Shown: positions 1-10,043, counted from the first letter of the stretch. The stretch is DNA of 64,000 bases from an uncultured Clostridia bacterium (GCA_934167685.1 CAKPLQ010000001.1:30067-94066), one strand, 5' to 3'. The notes: generated by a model from the sequence alone, not told the origin. Numbers and translations: made by a program.

Positions 1-1
1 A

Positions 2-394
2 ACTTTCTTTTTTTCTGATGCAGCATCAGCCATAAAGAGAGAGACATTTGTAAAATTAAATGGATATGACCATAAAAATTTAATAATAAGTGAAGATATG
101 TATATAGCTTACAAACTTATTATGAATGGATATAAAATTAAATATTGTGCAGAATCTCAAGTGGTTCATTCTCATGAGTTTACATTGAAACAATATTATA
201 ATAGATATAAAGATACGGGAAAGTTTTTTAAAGAAAATAGTTACTTGAATAAATATAAGGTAAATAAAGCAGGAGGAAGTATGGCAATTTATATTTTAAA
301 AAGGGCTATACAGGATAGGAATTGGAATGTTTTAATAAAATATGTTCCAAATATGATTACTAGATTTGTGGGAATGAAGATAGGAAAAATATAA
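2..394 (+). CDS. Glycosyltransferase family 2, C-terminal part (5' end outside window)
   Basis: The reading frame is open from the left edge of the window, so only the last 130 residues or so are visible. The fragment starts with the segment FSDAASAIKRETF, followed by a typical GT2 acidic turn SEDMYIAYKL and a HSHEFTLKQYYNR stretch. Together these match the acceptor-side half of GT-A rhamnosyl- or other sugar transferases, which act at the cytoplasmic face of the membrane during exopolysaccharide repeat-unit assembly. The stop codon overlaps the next start by one base (TAATG), so the two genes are translationally coupled. The sugar and acceptor cannot be read from this part. Confidence 0.75.
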   Translation, partial: TFFFSDAASAIKRETFVKLNGYDHKNLIISEDMYIAYKLIMNGYKIKYCAESQVVHSHEFTLKQYYNRYKDTGKFFKENSYLNKYKVNKAGGSMAIYILKRAIQDRNWNVLIKYVPNMITRFVGMKIGKI

Positions 395-1401
395 TGAATG
401 AATTAGTAAGTATTATACTTCCAGTATATAAAGTTGAAAAATATCTCGAAAAATGTATAGAAACATTGATTAGACAAACATATAAAAATATAGAAATAAT
501 ATTGATTGACGATGGTTCACCAGATAAATGTGGTGTTATTTGTGATGAGTATTCTAAAAAAGATGAGAGAGTAAAGGTAGTACATAATTTGAATAAGGGA
601 GTGTCTAATGCAAGAAATACAGGCTTAAAAATGGCAAAAGGAAGATATATTTGCTTTGTGGATCCAGATGATTATGTAGCAGAAGATTATATAGAATATT
701 TGTATAAAATATTATTAGAAAACAATGCCGATATATCTTGTTGTAATTTTGAATATGTGTACGAAAATGCTCAAGAAAACATAGAAACTTTAAAAGAAAA
801 GGAAAATATAAAAATATATAATACAATAGATGGATTAGAGGATTTATTGTATCAGAAAAATATAGATACATCATCATGGGGAAAATTATTTAAAAGAGAA
901 GCATTTAGTAATATTTTATTTCCAGAAGGAAAAATATATGAAGATTTCGGAACTATTTATAAAGTTATTATGAAATTGAATGTGATAGTATATAGCAATC
1001 AAAAAAAATACTATTATTTGCAAAGAAAAGAAAGTACAATAGGAAGAGCATTTAAAGAAAAAGATTTTGATATGTTAGAATTATCAAAAGAGATGGAAAG
1101 GTATATTTTAGATGAATATCCACAGCTAGATAAAGCTGTGAAAAGTAGAATTCTTAATATGGACTTCTATTTTTTGCGAAGAATGGATAAGAAAGAGTAC
1201 AAAAAACAATACAATGATATTAAATGCAATATAAAGCAAATAAGAAAAGATGTATACAGTAGTCCAAAAATCAAAATGAAAACTAAAATTGCTATTATTA
1301 TTTCATATATTAATATAGATTTAGTTAAATATATATACTATATTTCAACTAAAATTAAATTTTTTGGCTTAAATAAATATGTAACTAAATATAAGAAGTG
1401 A
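394..1401 (+). CDS. Glycosyltransferase family 2 (EpsJ/EpsH-like)
   Basis: A 335-residue GT-A glycosyltransferase that would add a sugar to the undecaprenyl-linked repeat unit of the polysaccharide made by this operon. The N-terminal domain shows the family signatures: SIILPVYKVEKYL at residues 6-18, the nucleotide-binding IDDGSPD at 38-44, GVSNARNTGL near 69-78, and the metal-binding DPDD at 90-93. The C-terminal 120 residues are lysine- and tyrosine-rich and probably contact membrane or acceptor. It overlaps the upstream GT2 gene by one base and ends 9 bases before the fucosyltransferase, consistent with one operon. Donor specificity is not predictable. Confidence 0.9.
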   Translation: MNELVSIILPVYKVEKYLEKCIETLIRQTYKNIEIILIDDGSPDKCGVICDEYSKKDERVKVVHNLNKGVSNARNTGLKMAKGRYICFVDPDDYVAEDYIEYLYKILLENNADISCCNFEYVYENAQENIETLKEKENIKIYNTIDGLEDLLYQKNIDTSSWGKLFKREAFSNILFPEGKIYEDFGTIYKVIMKLNVIVYSNQKKYYYLQRKESTIGRAFKEKDFDMLELSKEMERYILDEYPQLDKAVKSRILNMDFYFLRRMDKKEYKKQYNDIKCNIKQIRKDVYSSPKIKMKTKIAIIISYINIDLVKYIYYISTKIKFFGLNKYVTKYKK

Positions 1402-1410
1402 GGAATATAA

Positions 1411-2367
1411 ATGATTAGCAAATTAATGATAGGAAGGCTTGGAAACCAAATGTTTCAATATGCAACAATGAGAGCTTTTCAAGAAGAAAACAATATTGTT
1501 GAAAAATTTAATATGGAGTTTTCGAATGTAAGAAAGAATGGAAGTCCAGAAGAAGGTTTTATAAATCAATTAGATTGTTTTAAATTGAATGATGAAAAAT
1601 ATGTAATAGATGAAAAGATACATATATCAATATGGCAAAAAATATTATTGGGAATATATTTTATTACATATAAAATAATAAAAGTATTTTCTAAAAAAGA
1701 AAGTTACGAAAATAATAAGCAAAAATATGAAGCAAAGATACAGAAATTTTATAATAAAAATGGATTATATTTATATAATTTTGGTTATTATGATTTTAAA
1801 AATTCTAAAAGTGAAGATAAATTGTTTATAGGCTATTATGAAGCTTCTAAATATTTTGACAAAATAAAACAACAAATTCAAGAGGAGTTTACACCAAAGT
1901 ATCCTAAAATAGAAAAAAATCTTAAATTATATGATATAATCGAAAATACAGAATCTGTATGTATATCTATAAGAAGAGGGGATTTTTTAAGTAACGCAAA
2001 TAAAGGAGTTTGCTATGTGTGTACCCCAGAGTATTTTAATAAGGCAATTGAGAAAATAAAAGAAGAAGTAAAGGAACCTAGATTTATAGTTTTTTCAGAT
2101 GATGTAGATTGGGTTAGAAATAATATGAACTTTCCAGATGGAACAGAATATGAAGAAGGAAATGACCCTATTTGGGAAAAGTTAAGATTAATGTATAGTT
2201 GTAAACACTTTGTAATATCAAATAGTTCATTTAGTTGGTGGGCTCAGTATTTGTCAAGAAACGAAAAGAAAGTAGTTGTTGCACCCAATAAGTGGAGAAA
2301 TTATGGGTATGATTCAAAAGATATATATATGAATAATTGGATATTGATTAATACAGATAAAGAATAA
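1411..2367 (+). CDS. Alpha-1,2-fucosyltransferase-like protein (GT11)
   Basis: This 318-residue protein has the hallmarks of family GT11, which transfers L-fucose from GDP-fucose to a terminal galactose or similar sugar. It opens with the GRLGNQMFQYA motif (residues 8-18). The GDP-binding RRGD motif is at 188-191 (SIRRGDFL), and the third conserved block SNSSFSWWA starts near 270. A GAGGAA ribosome binding site overlaps the stop of the upstream gene, giving the ATG at 1411. It implies that the polymer carries fucose or a related 6-deoxyhexose. GDP-fucose synthesis genes are not seen here and would lie upstream or elsewhere. Confidence 0.88.
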   Translation: MISKLMIGRLGNQMFQYATMRAFQEENNIVEKFNMEFSNVRKNGSPEEGFINQLDCFKLNDEKYVIDEKIHISIWQKILLGIYFITYKIIKVFSKKESYENNKQKYEAKIQKFYNKNGLYLYNFGYYDFKNSKSEDKLFIGYYEASKYFDKIKQQIQEEFTPKYPKIEKNLKLYDIIENTESVCISIRRGDFLSNANKGVCYVCTPEYFNKAIEKIKEEVKEPRFIVFSDDVDWVRNNMNFPDGTEYEEGNDPIWEKLRLMYSCKHFVISNSSFSWWAQYLSRNEKKVVVAPNKWRNYGYDSKDIYMNNWILINTDKE

Positions 2368-2383
2368 ACATATGGAGGAAGAA

Positions 2384-3490
2384 ATGAAGGTATTATTTTG
2401 TATAGATAGTTTAACTAAAGGTGGAGCTGAGAGAGTAATCAGTAATTTAAGTAATTATCTAGTAAAAAAAGAAGAAAATGAAATTAATGTATTAACTATT
2501 TTAAATACTAAAGTTCAATATGAGTTTGATGAGAGAGTAAAGATTTCTAGTTTGGAAGATGAAAAAATAGAAAAGTTAAATAAAGTTTCAAAATTTATTC
2601 AAAGAATAAAAAAAATGAGACAATATATAAAAGAGAACAATCCTGATGTTATTTTGGCATTTTTACCATATACATCTTTTATAGTGATGTTGGCTAATAG
2701 AAAATTAAAAAAGCCTGTGATTATTTCTGTAAGAAATGACCCAAAAGAAGAATACAATTGTAAAAAATATAAAATTTTAAAAGATAAATTCTATCCTAAA
2801 GCTGATGGATTTGTATTCCAAACTCAAGAAGCAAAAGAGTTTTTTCAACAGGAAATACAAGATAAATCAGTTGTAATAGCTAACCCTATTAATCCAGAGT
2901 TTATCGAACCACCATTTGATGGTGAACGTGAAAAAAACATTGTATCAGTTGGAAGATTGTATGAACAGAAAAATCAAAAATTATTAATAGATGCTTTTAC
3001 ACAAATTTCTGATGAGTATAAAGACTATAATTTAATAATATATGGAGAAGGATATTTAAGACAAGAATTAGAAAACCATGTGAAAGAATTAAACATGACT
3101 GAAAGAATATCATTACCAGGAAGAGTTGATAATGTAAAAGAAAAAATATATAAGTCAAGTTTATTTGTATTATCATCAGATTTTGAGGGAATGCCAAATG
3201 CATTAATGGAAGCAATGGCTTTAGGTTTGCCAGTTATTTCAACAGATTGCCCATGTGGAGGACCTAAATTTTTGATAGATAATAACAAAAATGGAATGTT
3301 GGTAGAAGTTGGTAATGTAAAAGAATTAAGTCAGGCAATAAAAAAGATGTTGGACAATCCGGAAGAGGCAAAAATGATGGGGAATGAAGCAAATAAAATT
3401 TCAGAAAGATTAGCACCAGAAAAAATTAATAAATTATGGGAAGATTATATAATAGAAATAGCAAAGAATAGGAGAAAAAATGGAAAATAG
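2384..3490 (+). CDS. Glycosyltransferase family 4
   Basis: A GT-B fold glycosyltransferase of 368 residues. The N-terminus KVLFCIDSLTKGGAERV is the standard GT4 opening that binds the acceptor. The C-terminal half carries VGRLYEQKNQKLLIDAF and the E-x7-E donor-site region FEGMPNALMEAMALGLPVIST. An earlier in-frame ATG at 2372 exists, but the GGAGG ribosome binding site lies at 2374-2378, directly after it, so ATG 2384 is the likely start. The gene overlaps the next one by 11 bases. It should act in the cytoplasm on the lipid-linked repeat unit; the sugar is unknown. Confidence 0.9.
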   Translation: MKVLFCIDSLTKGGAERVISNLSNYLVKKEENEINVLTILNTKVQYEFDERVKISSLEDEKIEKLNKVSKFIQRIKKMRQYIKENNPDVILAFLPYTSFIVMLANRKLKKPVIISVRNDPKEEYNCKKYKILKDKFYPKADGFVFQTQEAKEFFQQEIQDKSVVIANPINPEFIEPPFDGEREKNIVSVGRLYEQKNQKLLIDAFTQISDEYKDYNLIIYGEGYLRQELENHVKELNMTERISLPGRVDNVKEKIYKSSLFVLSSDFEGMPNALMEAMALGLPVISTDCPCGGPKFLIDNNKNGMLVEVGNVKELSQAIKKMLDNPEEAKMMGNEANKISERLAPEKINKLWEDYIIEIAKNRRKNGK

Positions 3491-4715
3491 TAAAAATGAA
3501 AAAATATTAGACAGTATTAATTTAATTTTAATTTTTCTATTATTTATTTCATACTTAGGATATAGTTATAATAAAAAGATATATTATGCAATGACTCTAA
3601 TTACTGCAGTATTTGCAATTGCAAAGTTGATATTTATAGATAAGTTTAAAGTGAAAATAAGTAGACATTTTGTGTGGTATTTTTTGTTTTTTATTTTTTC
3701 AAGTTTATCTATAATGTGGACCATAGATACAAACTATACTTTTGATGGAATAAAAAATGTTTTGTTGATATTAGTAAATATATTTGCTATATTAGAGTAT
3801 ACACAAGACAAAAAAAGAACAATACAAGTGTTAGATATTTATATAATAGCTTGTTTATACATGTGTATTAGATTGATATTCTTTGAAACAGCACAACCAA
3901 GAGTAACAAATGATTATGGACAAATTTGTGGATTATATTTTAACACAATAGCATTTACTTTGGCTATTGGAGTTTTTGTATGTTTATATATGATATTAGA
4001 AAAAAAAGAGATAGGTAGAAAAAAATTATTATACTTAATACCAATTGTTATATTTTATTACATAATATATGTAACAGGCTCAAGAAAAGGATTATTATTT
4101 CCAATAATTGCTAGCCCTGCATTAATTATATTATATATAAGAAAAAACAGAAAAATGTTAATTAAATCTTTAATTGGCATAGGAATAGCAATAGTAATGA
4201 TAACAATATTTATATTTACTGATAAGACATTAACAAAAAGAATAATTAATCTTGGTAAATCTATTGTTGGAATACAAGTGGAAGATAAAAGTGTGGAAGA
4301 AAGAAGTTTTTATAGAAAAACTGCTATGCAATTATTTGGAGAAAGTCCAATTATAGGAAAAGGATTAAATTCCTTTACTGCATATATGGAACAAATAAAT
4401 TATAAACATGTTGCATACTCACACTGTAATTTTACTGAATTATTATCAAGTCTTGGAATAATTGGTTTTGCAATTTATTATATGCAATATATTTATATAA
4501 TTGTAAAATCTGGAAAAAAGATAAAAGAAAATGATTTGGAAAATATTTTTGCATTAGTATATGTAATATTAATTAGTATTTTTGAATATGGAATAGTTTC
4601 TTATTATGATTTTTCATATCAGATTATACTAGCATTAGTTTTTTCACTTATAGATAAGTCAGAAAAAATAGATTGTAAAGCTAAAGTTTTAGAAAAATTT
4701 TCAAAAAATAAATAA
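3480..4715 (+). CDS. O-antigen ligase/polymerase-like membrane protein (Wzy-type)
   Basis: A 411-residue integral membrane protein with roughly ten hydrophobic segments, and a longer extracytoplasmic loop after residue 250 containing GESPIIGKGLNSFTAYM. That loop resembles the conserved region of the Wzy/O-antigen ligase family, whose members polymerise undecaprenyl-linked repeat units outside the membrane. It sits between the glycosyltransferases and the flippase gene, which is the usual position for the polymerase. Start ATG 3480 is preceded by AGGAG and overlaps the upstream GT4 gene. Sequence conservation in this family is low, so the call rests on topology, the loop motif and context. Confidence 0.75.
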   Translation: MENSKNEKILDSINLILIFLLFISYLGYSYNKKIYYAMTLITAVFAIAKLIFIDKFKVKISRHFVWYFLFFIFSSLSIMWTIDTNYTFDGIKNVLLILVNIFAILEYTQDKKRTIQVLDIYIIACLYMCIRLIFFETAQPRVTNDYGQICGLYFNTIAFTLAIGVFVCLYMILEKKEIGRKKLLYLIPIVIFYYIIYVTGSRKGLLFPIIASPALIILYIRKNRKMLIKSLIGIGIAIVMITIFIFTDKTLTKRIINLGKSIVGIQVEDKSVEERSFYRKTAMQLFGESPIIGKGLNSFTAYMEQINYKHVAYSHCNFTELLSSLGIIGFAIYYMQYIYIIVKSGKKIKENDLENIFALVYVILISIFEYGIVSYYDFSYQIILALVFSLIDKSEKIDCKAKVLEKFSKNK

Positions 4716-4751
4716 TGAGTGAAAAGTCACTCGCAAATGAAAGGTGAAAAA

Positions 4752-6267
4752 ATGAGAAGCAAAAAAGCAATAAAAAATATAATTGCATCATTATTGCAAC
4801 AGGCAATAACAATAATATGTGGGTTAATATTACCTAGAGCCATTATAAAGACATATGGCTCTAGTGTAAATGGTTTAGTTTCATCTATAACACAATTTTT
4901 AGCATATATAGTGTTATTAGAAGCGGGAATTGGACCAGTAATAAAATCAGTTTTATATAAACCAATAGCTAATAATGATAAGGAACAAATAGAAAAAATT
5001 TTAAAATCTGCACAAAGATTTTTTAATGTAATTTCATATATTTTTATAGCATATCTATGTGTATTGTGTTTTGTGTATCCAAGATTAGTTAATAATGAAT
5101 TTTCAACAGGTTATACGGTATCATTATTATTGATAATCTCAATAAGCACATTTGCTGAATACTTTTTTGGGATGGTGTATAATTTGTATTTACAGGCAGA
5201 CCAAAAAACATATGTTACAACTAATATACAAAGTGCTACAACAATATTAAATACGGTTTTATGTATTGTTTTGATAAAACTTGGAATGAGTATACAAATT
5301 GTAAAACTTGTTAGTGCATTTGTTTTTGTGCTTAGACCAATTCTTCAAAATTTATATGTAAGAAAGAAATATAATATAAATTTAAGAAATGTAAAAGAAA
5401 AATATGAATTAAAACAAAAATGGGATGGTTTAGTTCAGCATATTGCATCTGTAATTCATGATAATACAGATGTTACACTATTAACAATATTAGGGGAGAC
5501 TAAAGAAATTTCGGTATATTCAGTATATTTGTTAGTATTAAAAGGTATAAAAAGTTTAGCACAATCTCTTGTAAATGGTGTTATTGCATCATTTCGGAAA
5601 TATGTATGCTAAAAATGAACATGAAAGTTTAAATAGAAGTTTTAATATATATGAATTATTTTATTTTACAATGATAACTATTATATTTTCTTGTACGATG
5701 TGTTTGATAATACCATTTGTAAAAGTATATACAATAGGAATTGTTGATGTGAACTATGTTAGACCATTGTTTGCTTGCTTAATTGTAATTGCAGAATATA
5801 TGTGGGCAATAAGACAACCATATAGTGGTATAACATTAGCCGTTGGGCATTTTAAGGAAACAAGAAAAGGGGCATGGGTTGAAACATTAACGAATATAGT
5901 AGTTTCTTCTGTATTAGTGGTGAAACTAGGACTTGTTGGAGTTGCTATAGGTACTCTAGTGGCTATGACAATTAGAACTATTGAATTTATGTATCATTCT
6001 GCAAAATATATCTTGAAAAGAAAGCAAATAAATGGCTTTTTACATTTAGGAATTGCTTCTATAGAAATAACTACAATATATTTTATTGTTAATTGTATAA
6101 TAAAAAAAGTAGTATTTACAAGTTATATTGTATGGATGAAATATGCAATAATTTCAGCAATAATTTCATCAATAATAACAATAGGAATTAATTGTGCTGT
6201 GTATAGAAATGAGACAAAAGGTATAATTGATATAATAAAAAAGAATTTAAAAAGAAAAGAGGTTTAA
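4752..6267 (+). pseudogene. Oligosaccharide flippase (Wzx/MATE-like), interrupted by a +1 frameshift
   Basis: Two overlapping reading frames together encode one polytopic flippase of the polysaccharide transporter family. It would move lipid-linked repeat units across the membrane. The first frame ends SLVNGVIASFRKYVC at 5612. The second frame continues as GNMYAKNEHESLN if the single C at 5595 (in ATTTCGGAAA) is skipped, which restores a 504-residue protein, the usual Wzx length. The N-terminus KNIIASLLQQAITIICGLILPRAI is typical. Start ATG 4752 follows AAGGTG; an upstream GTG at 4719 lacks a good site. There is no long homopolymer at the break, so phase variation is not obvious. A real mutation or a sequencing error are both possible. 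Without repair the polymer might not be exported by this protein. Confidence 0.8.
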
Positions 6268-6268
6268 C

Positions 6269-7243
6269 ATGAAAACGTATTTTATTACAGGTGGAGCAGG
6301 ATTTATAGGTTCAAGCTTAACAAAAAAATTGTTAGAAAATGGTGACAAAGTAGTAACAATCGATAATTTTTGTGACTTTTATAACCCAAAAATAAAAGAG
6401 AAAAATGTTAAAGAATTTGAAGAAAATGAAAATTATAAAATGTATAAAGCCGATATTAGAGATAGACAAATTATAAGACAAATATTTGATGAAAATAAAA
6501 TAGATATTGTAATGCATTTGGCTGCTATGGCAGGTGTAAGACCATCAATAGAAAATCCAATACTATATCAAGAAGTAAATTGCCTAGGAACACAGAATAT
6601 TTTAGAAGAAATGAAAGAACATAATGTTAAGAATTTGGTAATGGCATCATCAAGTAGTGTGTATGGAAATTGCAAAGAGGTTCCATTTAGAGAAGATATG
6701 ATTGTAGATTTTGCAATAAGTCCTTATGCGGCAACCAAAAAAGCAAATGAAGTAATGACACATGTATATCATAAGTTATTCAATATGAATGTAATGATGT
6801 TGAGATTTTTTACTGTTTATGGTCCTAAACAGAGACCTGATTTAGCAATAAACAAATTTACACGTTTAATGCTAAATGATGAGGAAATTCCAATGTTTGG
6901 AGATGGAACAACATCAAGAGATTATACTTATATAGATGATATAGTTGATGGAATAAGAAAATCATGTGAGTATTGTATGAATAATGAAAATACATATGAA
7001 ATATTAAATATTGGAAATTCTTCACCAGTGACATTGAAAGAAATGATTATGACTATAGGAAAGGCATTAGGAAAGCAACCTAAAATAAAACAATTGCCAA
7101 TGCAACCAGGAGATGTTGATAGAACATTTGCAGATATTAGCAAAGCTAAAAAATTAATAGGATATGAGCCAAGGGTATCTTTTGAACATGGAATAACAAA
7201 TTTTGTAGAATGGTATAAAAAGAATTTTGAAATGTATATATAA
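6269..7243 (+). CDS. NAD-dependent sugar epimerase, probably UDP-glucuronate 4-epimerase
   Basis: A 324-residue short-chain dehydrogenase/reductase of the extended class. The Rossmann NAD site GGAGFIG is at residues 8-14. Then follow the substrate-site SSSSVYG and the catalytic YAATK with Tyr153 and Lys157. The segment TIDNFCDFYNPKIKEKN early in the protein is typical of UDP-glucuronate 4-epimerases (CapI/GAE group), which make UDP-galacturonate. The gene directly downstream encodes UDP-glucose dehydrogenase, which supplies UDP-glucuronate, and this supports that substrate. It lies 2 bases after the flippase frame, so they share a transcript. UDP-glucose 4-epimerase is the alternative. Confidence 0.85.
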   Translation: MKTYFITGGAGFIGSSLTKKLLENGDKVVTIDNFCDFYNPKIKEKNVKEFEENENYKMYKADIRDRQIIRQIFDENKIDIVMHLAAMAGVRPSIENPILYQEVNCLGTQNILEEMKEHNVKNLVMASSSSVYGNCKEVPFREDMIVDFAISPYAATKKANEVMTHVYHKLFNMNVMMLRFFTVYGPKQRPDLAINKFTRLMLNDEEIPMFGDGTTSRDYTYIDDIVDGIRKSCEYCMNNENTYEILNIGNSSPVTLKEMIMTIGKALGKQPKIKQLPMQPGDVDRTFADISKAKKLIGYEPRVSFEHGITNFVEWYKKNFEMYI

Positions 7244-7265
7244 ATGAGAGGAGACATAGTTTACG

Positions 7266-8588
7266 ATGAAAATAACGGTAGCTGGAACAGGATATGTTGG
7301 ATTAGTGGCTGGGGTATGTTTTGCTGAGAAAGGCCATAACGTATTATGTGTAGATGTAGATGAAAATAAAGTAAAATTAATGAAACAGGGAAAATCTCCA
7401 ATATATGAAGAGGGATTAGAAGAACTACTTGCTAAAAATTATAAAGAAGGAAGATTAGATTTTACAACAGATTATAAAATGGCATATAAGGATGCTGACG
7501 CAATATTTATAGGAGTTGGAACACCTGAACAACCAGATGGTTCTGCAAATCTAAGTTATGTAGCAACAGTGTCAAGACAGATTGCTGAAAGTGTCGAAAA
7601 AGATTGTATTGTTGTTGTAAAATCAACAGTTCCAATAGGAACTAATGATAAGGTAGAACAATTTATAGAAGATTCTTTGGTACATGATGTAAAAATTGAG
7701 GTAGCAAGTAATCCAGAATTTTTAGCTCAAGGACGAGCTGTAAAAGACACATTAGAAGCTAAAAGAATTGTAATAGGTACAGAATCTGAAAATGCTGAAA
7801 AAGTTTTAAGAGAAATTTATAAACCATTTAATTTACCAATAGTGTCTGTAAATAGAAGAAGTGCAGAAATGATTAAATATGCATCAAATGATTTTCTAGC
7901 ATTAAAAATTTCGTATATGAATGATATTGCAAATTTATGTGAATTAGTTGGAGCAGATATAGAAGATGTTGCTAGAGGAATGAGTTATGACCTAAGAATA
8001 GGAGCAAATTTCCTAAATGCTGGTATTGGATATGGAGGAAGCTGTTTTCCTAAAGATACAAAAGCTTTGAAATATTTGGCAAATCAACATGGATATGAAC
8101 TAAAAACAGTTGAAGCTGCTGTTGATGTTAATACTGCACAAAAAACAAAATTATTCAGAAAAGCGTCAAAAAGAATGATAACATTCAAGGGACTAAAAAT
8201 TGCAATATTAGGATTGACATTTAAACCAGGTACAGATGATTTACGAGAGGCACCTTCATTAGATAATGTAAAATTGCTATTAGAAAGTGGAGCTGATAAT
8301 ATATATGCATATGACCCCGTAGGAATTGAGAATTTTAAAAAGAAATATCCAGATGAATTAAAATATGTTGAAACACCAGAAGAAGCTCTTGAAAATGCTA
8401 ATATATGTTTTATATTTACTGAATGGAATGAAATAAAATCTATAAAACCAGAAACATATAAGAAATTGATGAAAACACCATTAGTGTATGACGGAAGAAA
8501 TATATATCAAGGTAAAGATATGCAAAAAGAAGGAATAGAATATTATTCTATTGGAAGACAAGATGTAAATAGCAAAAAATTAGATTAA
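7266..8588 (+). CDS. ugd: UDP-glucose 6-dehydrogenase
   Basis: Converts UDP-glucose to UDP-glucuronate with two NAD+ in the cytoplasm, giving an acidic precursor for the polysaccharide. The 440-residue length is normal. The N-terminal NAD-binding motif GTGYVGLV begins at residue 7. The central region contains STVPIGTND and SNPEFLAQGRAV, and the catalytic thiol Cys260 lies in GYGGSCFPKD. The C-terminal nucleotide-sugar domain begins LGLTFKPGTDDLREAPS. A GAGAGGAG ribosome binding site precedes ATG 7266. It lies 22 bases after the UDP-glucuronate epimerase gene, and the two form a UDP-hexuronate branch. Confidence 0.96.
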   Translation: MKITVAGTGYVGLVAGVCFAEKGHNVLCVDVDENKVKLMKQGKSPIYEEGLEELLAKNYKEGRLDFTTDYKMAYKDADAIFIGVGTPEQPDGSANLSYVATVSRQIAESVEKDCIVVVKSTVPIGTNDKVEQFIEDSLVHDVKIEVASNPEFLAQGRAVKDTLEAKRIVIGTESENAEKVLREIYKPFNLPIVSVNRRSAEMIKYASNDFLALKISYMNDIANLCELVGADIEDVARGMSYDLRIGANFLNAGIGYGGSCFPKDTKALKYLANQHGYELKTVEAAVDVNTAQKTKLFRKASKRMITFKGLKIAILGLTFKPGTDDLREAPSLDNVKLLLESGADNIYAYDPVGIENFKKKYPDELKYVETPEEALENANICFIFTEWNEIKSIKPETYKKLMKTPLVYDGRNIYQGKDMQKEGIEYYSIGRQDVNSKKLD

Positions 8589-8611
8589 CCCAAAAGAAAA
8601 GAGGTATAGAT

Positions 8612-9670
8612 ATGGGAAAACATAGTGAAGAAAAAACAAAAACAAAATCAAAGGCGCTAAAAGTATTTTTGAGAATATTGTTAGTATTATTAATAATATT
8701 TGTGATATTAGCAGGGATTGCAGCAGGATTTATTGCCAATAAACTTGGTAAAATTAATGTAGAAGAAATAGATGAGACAGCAATAGGAATAAGTGAAGAA
8801 ACCAAGGAAGAATTATCTGGGTATAGAAATATTGCGTTATTAGGAATAGATAGTAGAGCAGATGATTATGGATTAGGCAATAGAAGTGATTGTATGATAA
8901 TAGCAAGTTTAGACCAAAAAACAAAAAATATCAAACTAATTTCAGTATATAGAGATACTTATATGCAAGTAGAAGAACACGGAAAACAAGTTTTAGATAA
9001 AGTAACACATGCATATTCATATGGAGGAGCACAAAATACGTTAAAAGCTTTAAATACAAACTTGGACTTAAATATATCTGAATATGTTACAGTGAATTTT
9101 GATGCAGTTATTGCAGCTGTTGATGCAATGGGAGGAGTAACTATTGATATTGATAGTTCTGAAATAAAATATATTAATGATTATATAGAAGCAACTTCAC
9201 AAAGTTCTGGAGTAAAATCTTCTCAAATTACAAAAACAGGAAAGCAAACTTTAGATGGTGTTCAAGCTGTTGCATATTCGAGAATTAGGTATACTGCTGG
9301 TGGAGATTATAAAAGAACAGAAAGAATGAGGACAGTTATAGAGGCAATGTTATCAAAAGCCAAAACTTTGAGTGTTGGAAAATTAAACAAATTAGTAGAT
9401 ACAATTTTACCAAAGATAAGCACCAACATTTCTTCAACAGAAATATTAGGTTTAGCACCAAGCATTGCATCATACAATATAACAGACAGTTTAGGTTGGC
9501 CATATGAAACAAAAGGAATAACATTAGATAGATGGTATGGAGTTCCTATAACACTTCAGAGCAATGTAGAACAATTGCACAAAGAAGTATTTGACCAGAA
9601 AGATTATGTTGCAAATGATACAATAAAAGATATAAGCAATCAGATTATAAAAAAGACAAATTATAAATAA
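8612..9670 (+). CDS. LytR-CpsA-Psr (LCP) family glycopolymer transferase
   Basis: LCP enzymes sit on the outer face of the membrane and move polysaccharides or teichoic acids from undecaprenyl phosphate onto peptidoglycan. The 352-residue protein has a short basic cytoplasmic start and one transmembrane helix at about residues 15-40. The LCP domain shows LLGIDSRADDYGLGNRSDCMI, then ISVYRDTYM with the conserved Arg, GGVTIDID, and SRIRYTAGGDYKRTERM. It is the last gene of the operon, 23 bases after ugd, and is followed by a hairpin. This suggests it anchors the polymer made by the preceding genes to the wall. Confidence 0.93.
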   Translation: MGKHSEEKTKTKSKALKVFLRILLVLLIIFVILAGIAAGFIANKLGKINVEEIDETAIGISEETKEELSGYRNIALLGIDSRADDYGLGNRSDCMIIASLDQKTKNIKLISVYRDTYMQVEEHGKQVLDKVTHAYSYGGAQNTLKALNTNLDLNISEYVTVNFDAVIAAVDAMGGVTIDIDSSEIKYINDYIEATSQSSGVKSSQITKTGKQTLDGVQAVAYSRIRYTAGGDYKRTERMRTVIEAMLSKAKTLSVGKLNKLVDTILPKISTNISSTEILGLAPSIASYNITDSLGWPYETKGITLDRWYGVPITLQSNVEQLHKEVFDQKDYVANDTIKDISNQIIKKTNYK

Positions 9671-9674
9671 CAGA

Positions 9675-9701
9675 AAAGGCAGGAGCACATCTCCTGCCTT
9701 T
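9675..9701 (+). terminator. Hairpin after the exopolysaccharide operon
   Basis: A perfect 11-bp stem (9675-9685 with 9691-9701) around a 5-base loop follows the LCP stop codon by four bases. It ends in TTT but has no long T tract, so it may be a moderately efficient terminator. The SASP gene on the opposite strand ends 130 bases further on. Confidence 0.7.
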
Positions 9702-9833
9702 ATGTATGCTCAAACAAAAAACATATATAAAATCAAGAAAAATACTTCTACCATTACTTATATTATATGCAAATAATGCACAAATATACATATTTAGAAT
9801 ATGATTAGTAAATATTAAGCGTAACTAGTAAAA

Positions 9834-10043
9834 TTACTTATTAGCCATATTATTTTCAACTTGTTGAATCATTTTTCTAACCATATTTCCACCTATTTTA
9901 CCAGCATCTTTAGCTGATATATCACCATTGTACCCATCTTTTAAAGTTACACCTACTTCTGAAGCAACTTCATATTTAAATTTATCTAAAGCGCTCATAG
10001 CTTCTGGAACTAATTTTTTGTTACTATTGTTTGAGTTTGCCAT
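9834..10043 (-). CDS. Small acid-soluble spore protein, alpha/beta type
   Basis: A 69-residue protein with the full alpha/beta SASP signature: LVPEAMSALDKFKYEVASEVGV in the first half and KDAGKIGGNMVRKMIQ in the second. Between them, at YNGDISAKDA, the usual GPR protease site (consensus TEFASE-like) is recognisable as KYEVASE. These proteins coat DNA in the forespore, forcing an A-like conformation that gives UV and heat resistance, and are degraded at germination. Start is the ATG at 10043, because GGAGGTG lies 8 bases upstream; an earlier ATG at 10052 overlaps that site. The gene stands alone on the minus strand. Expression by sigma-G is expected from the family; no clear promoter was identified. 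Confidence 0.95.
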   Translation of the reverse strand: MANSNNSNKKLVPEAMSALDKFKYEVASEVGVTLKDGYNGDISAKDAGKIGGNMVRKMIQQVENNMANK

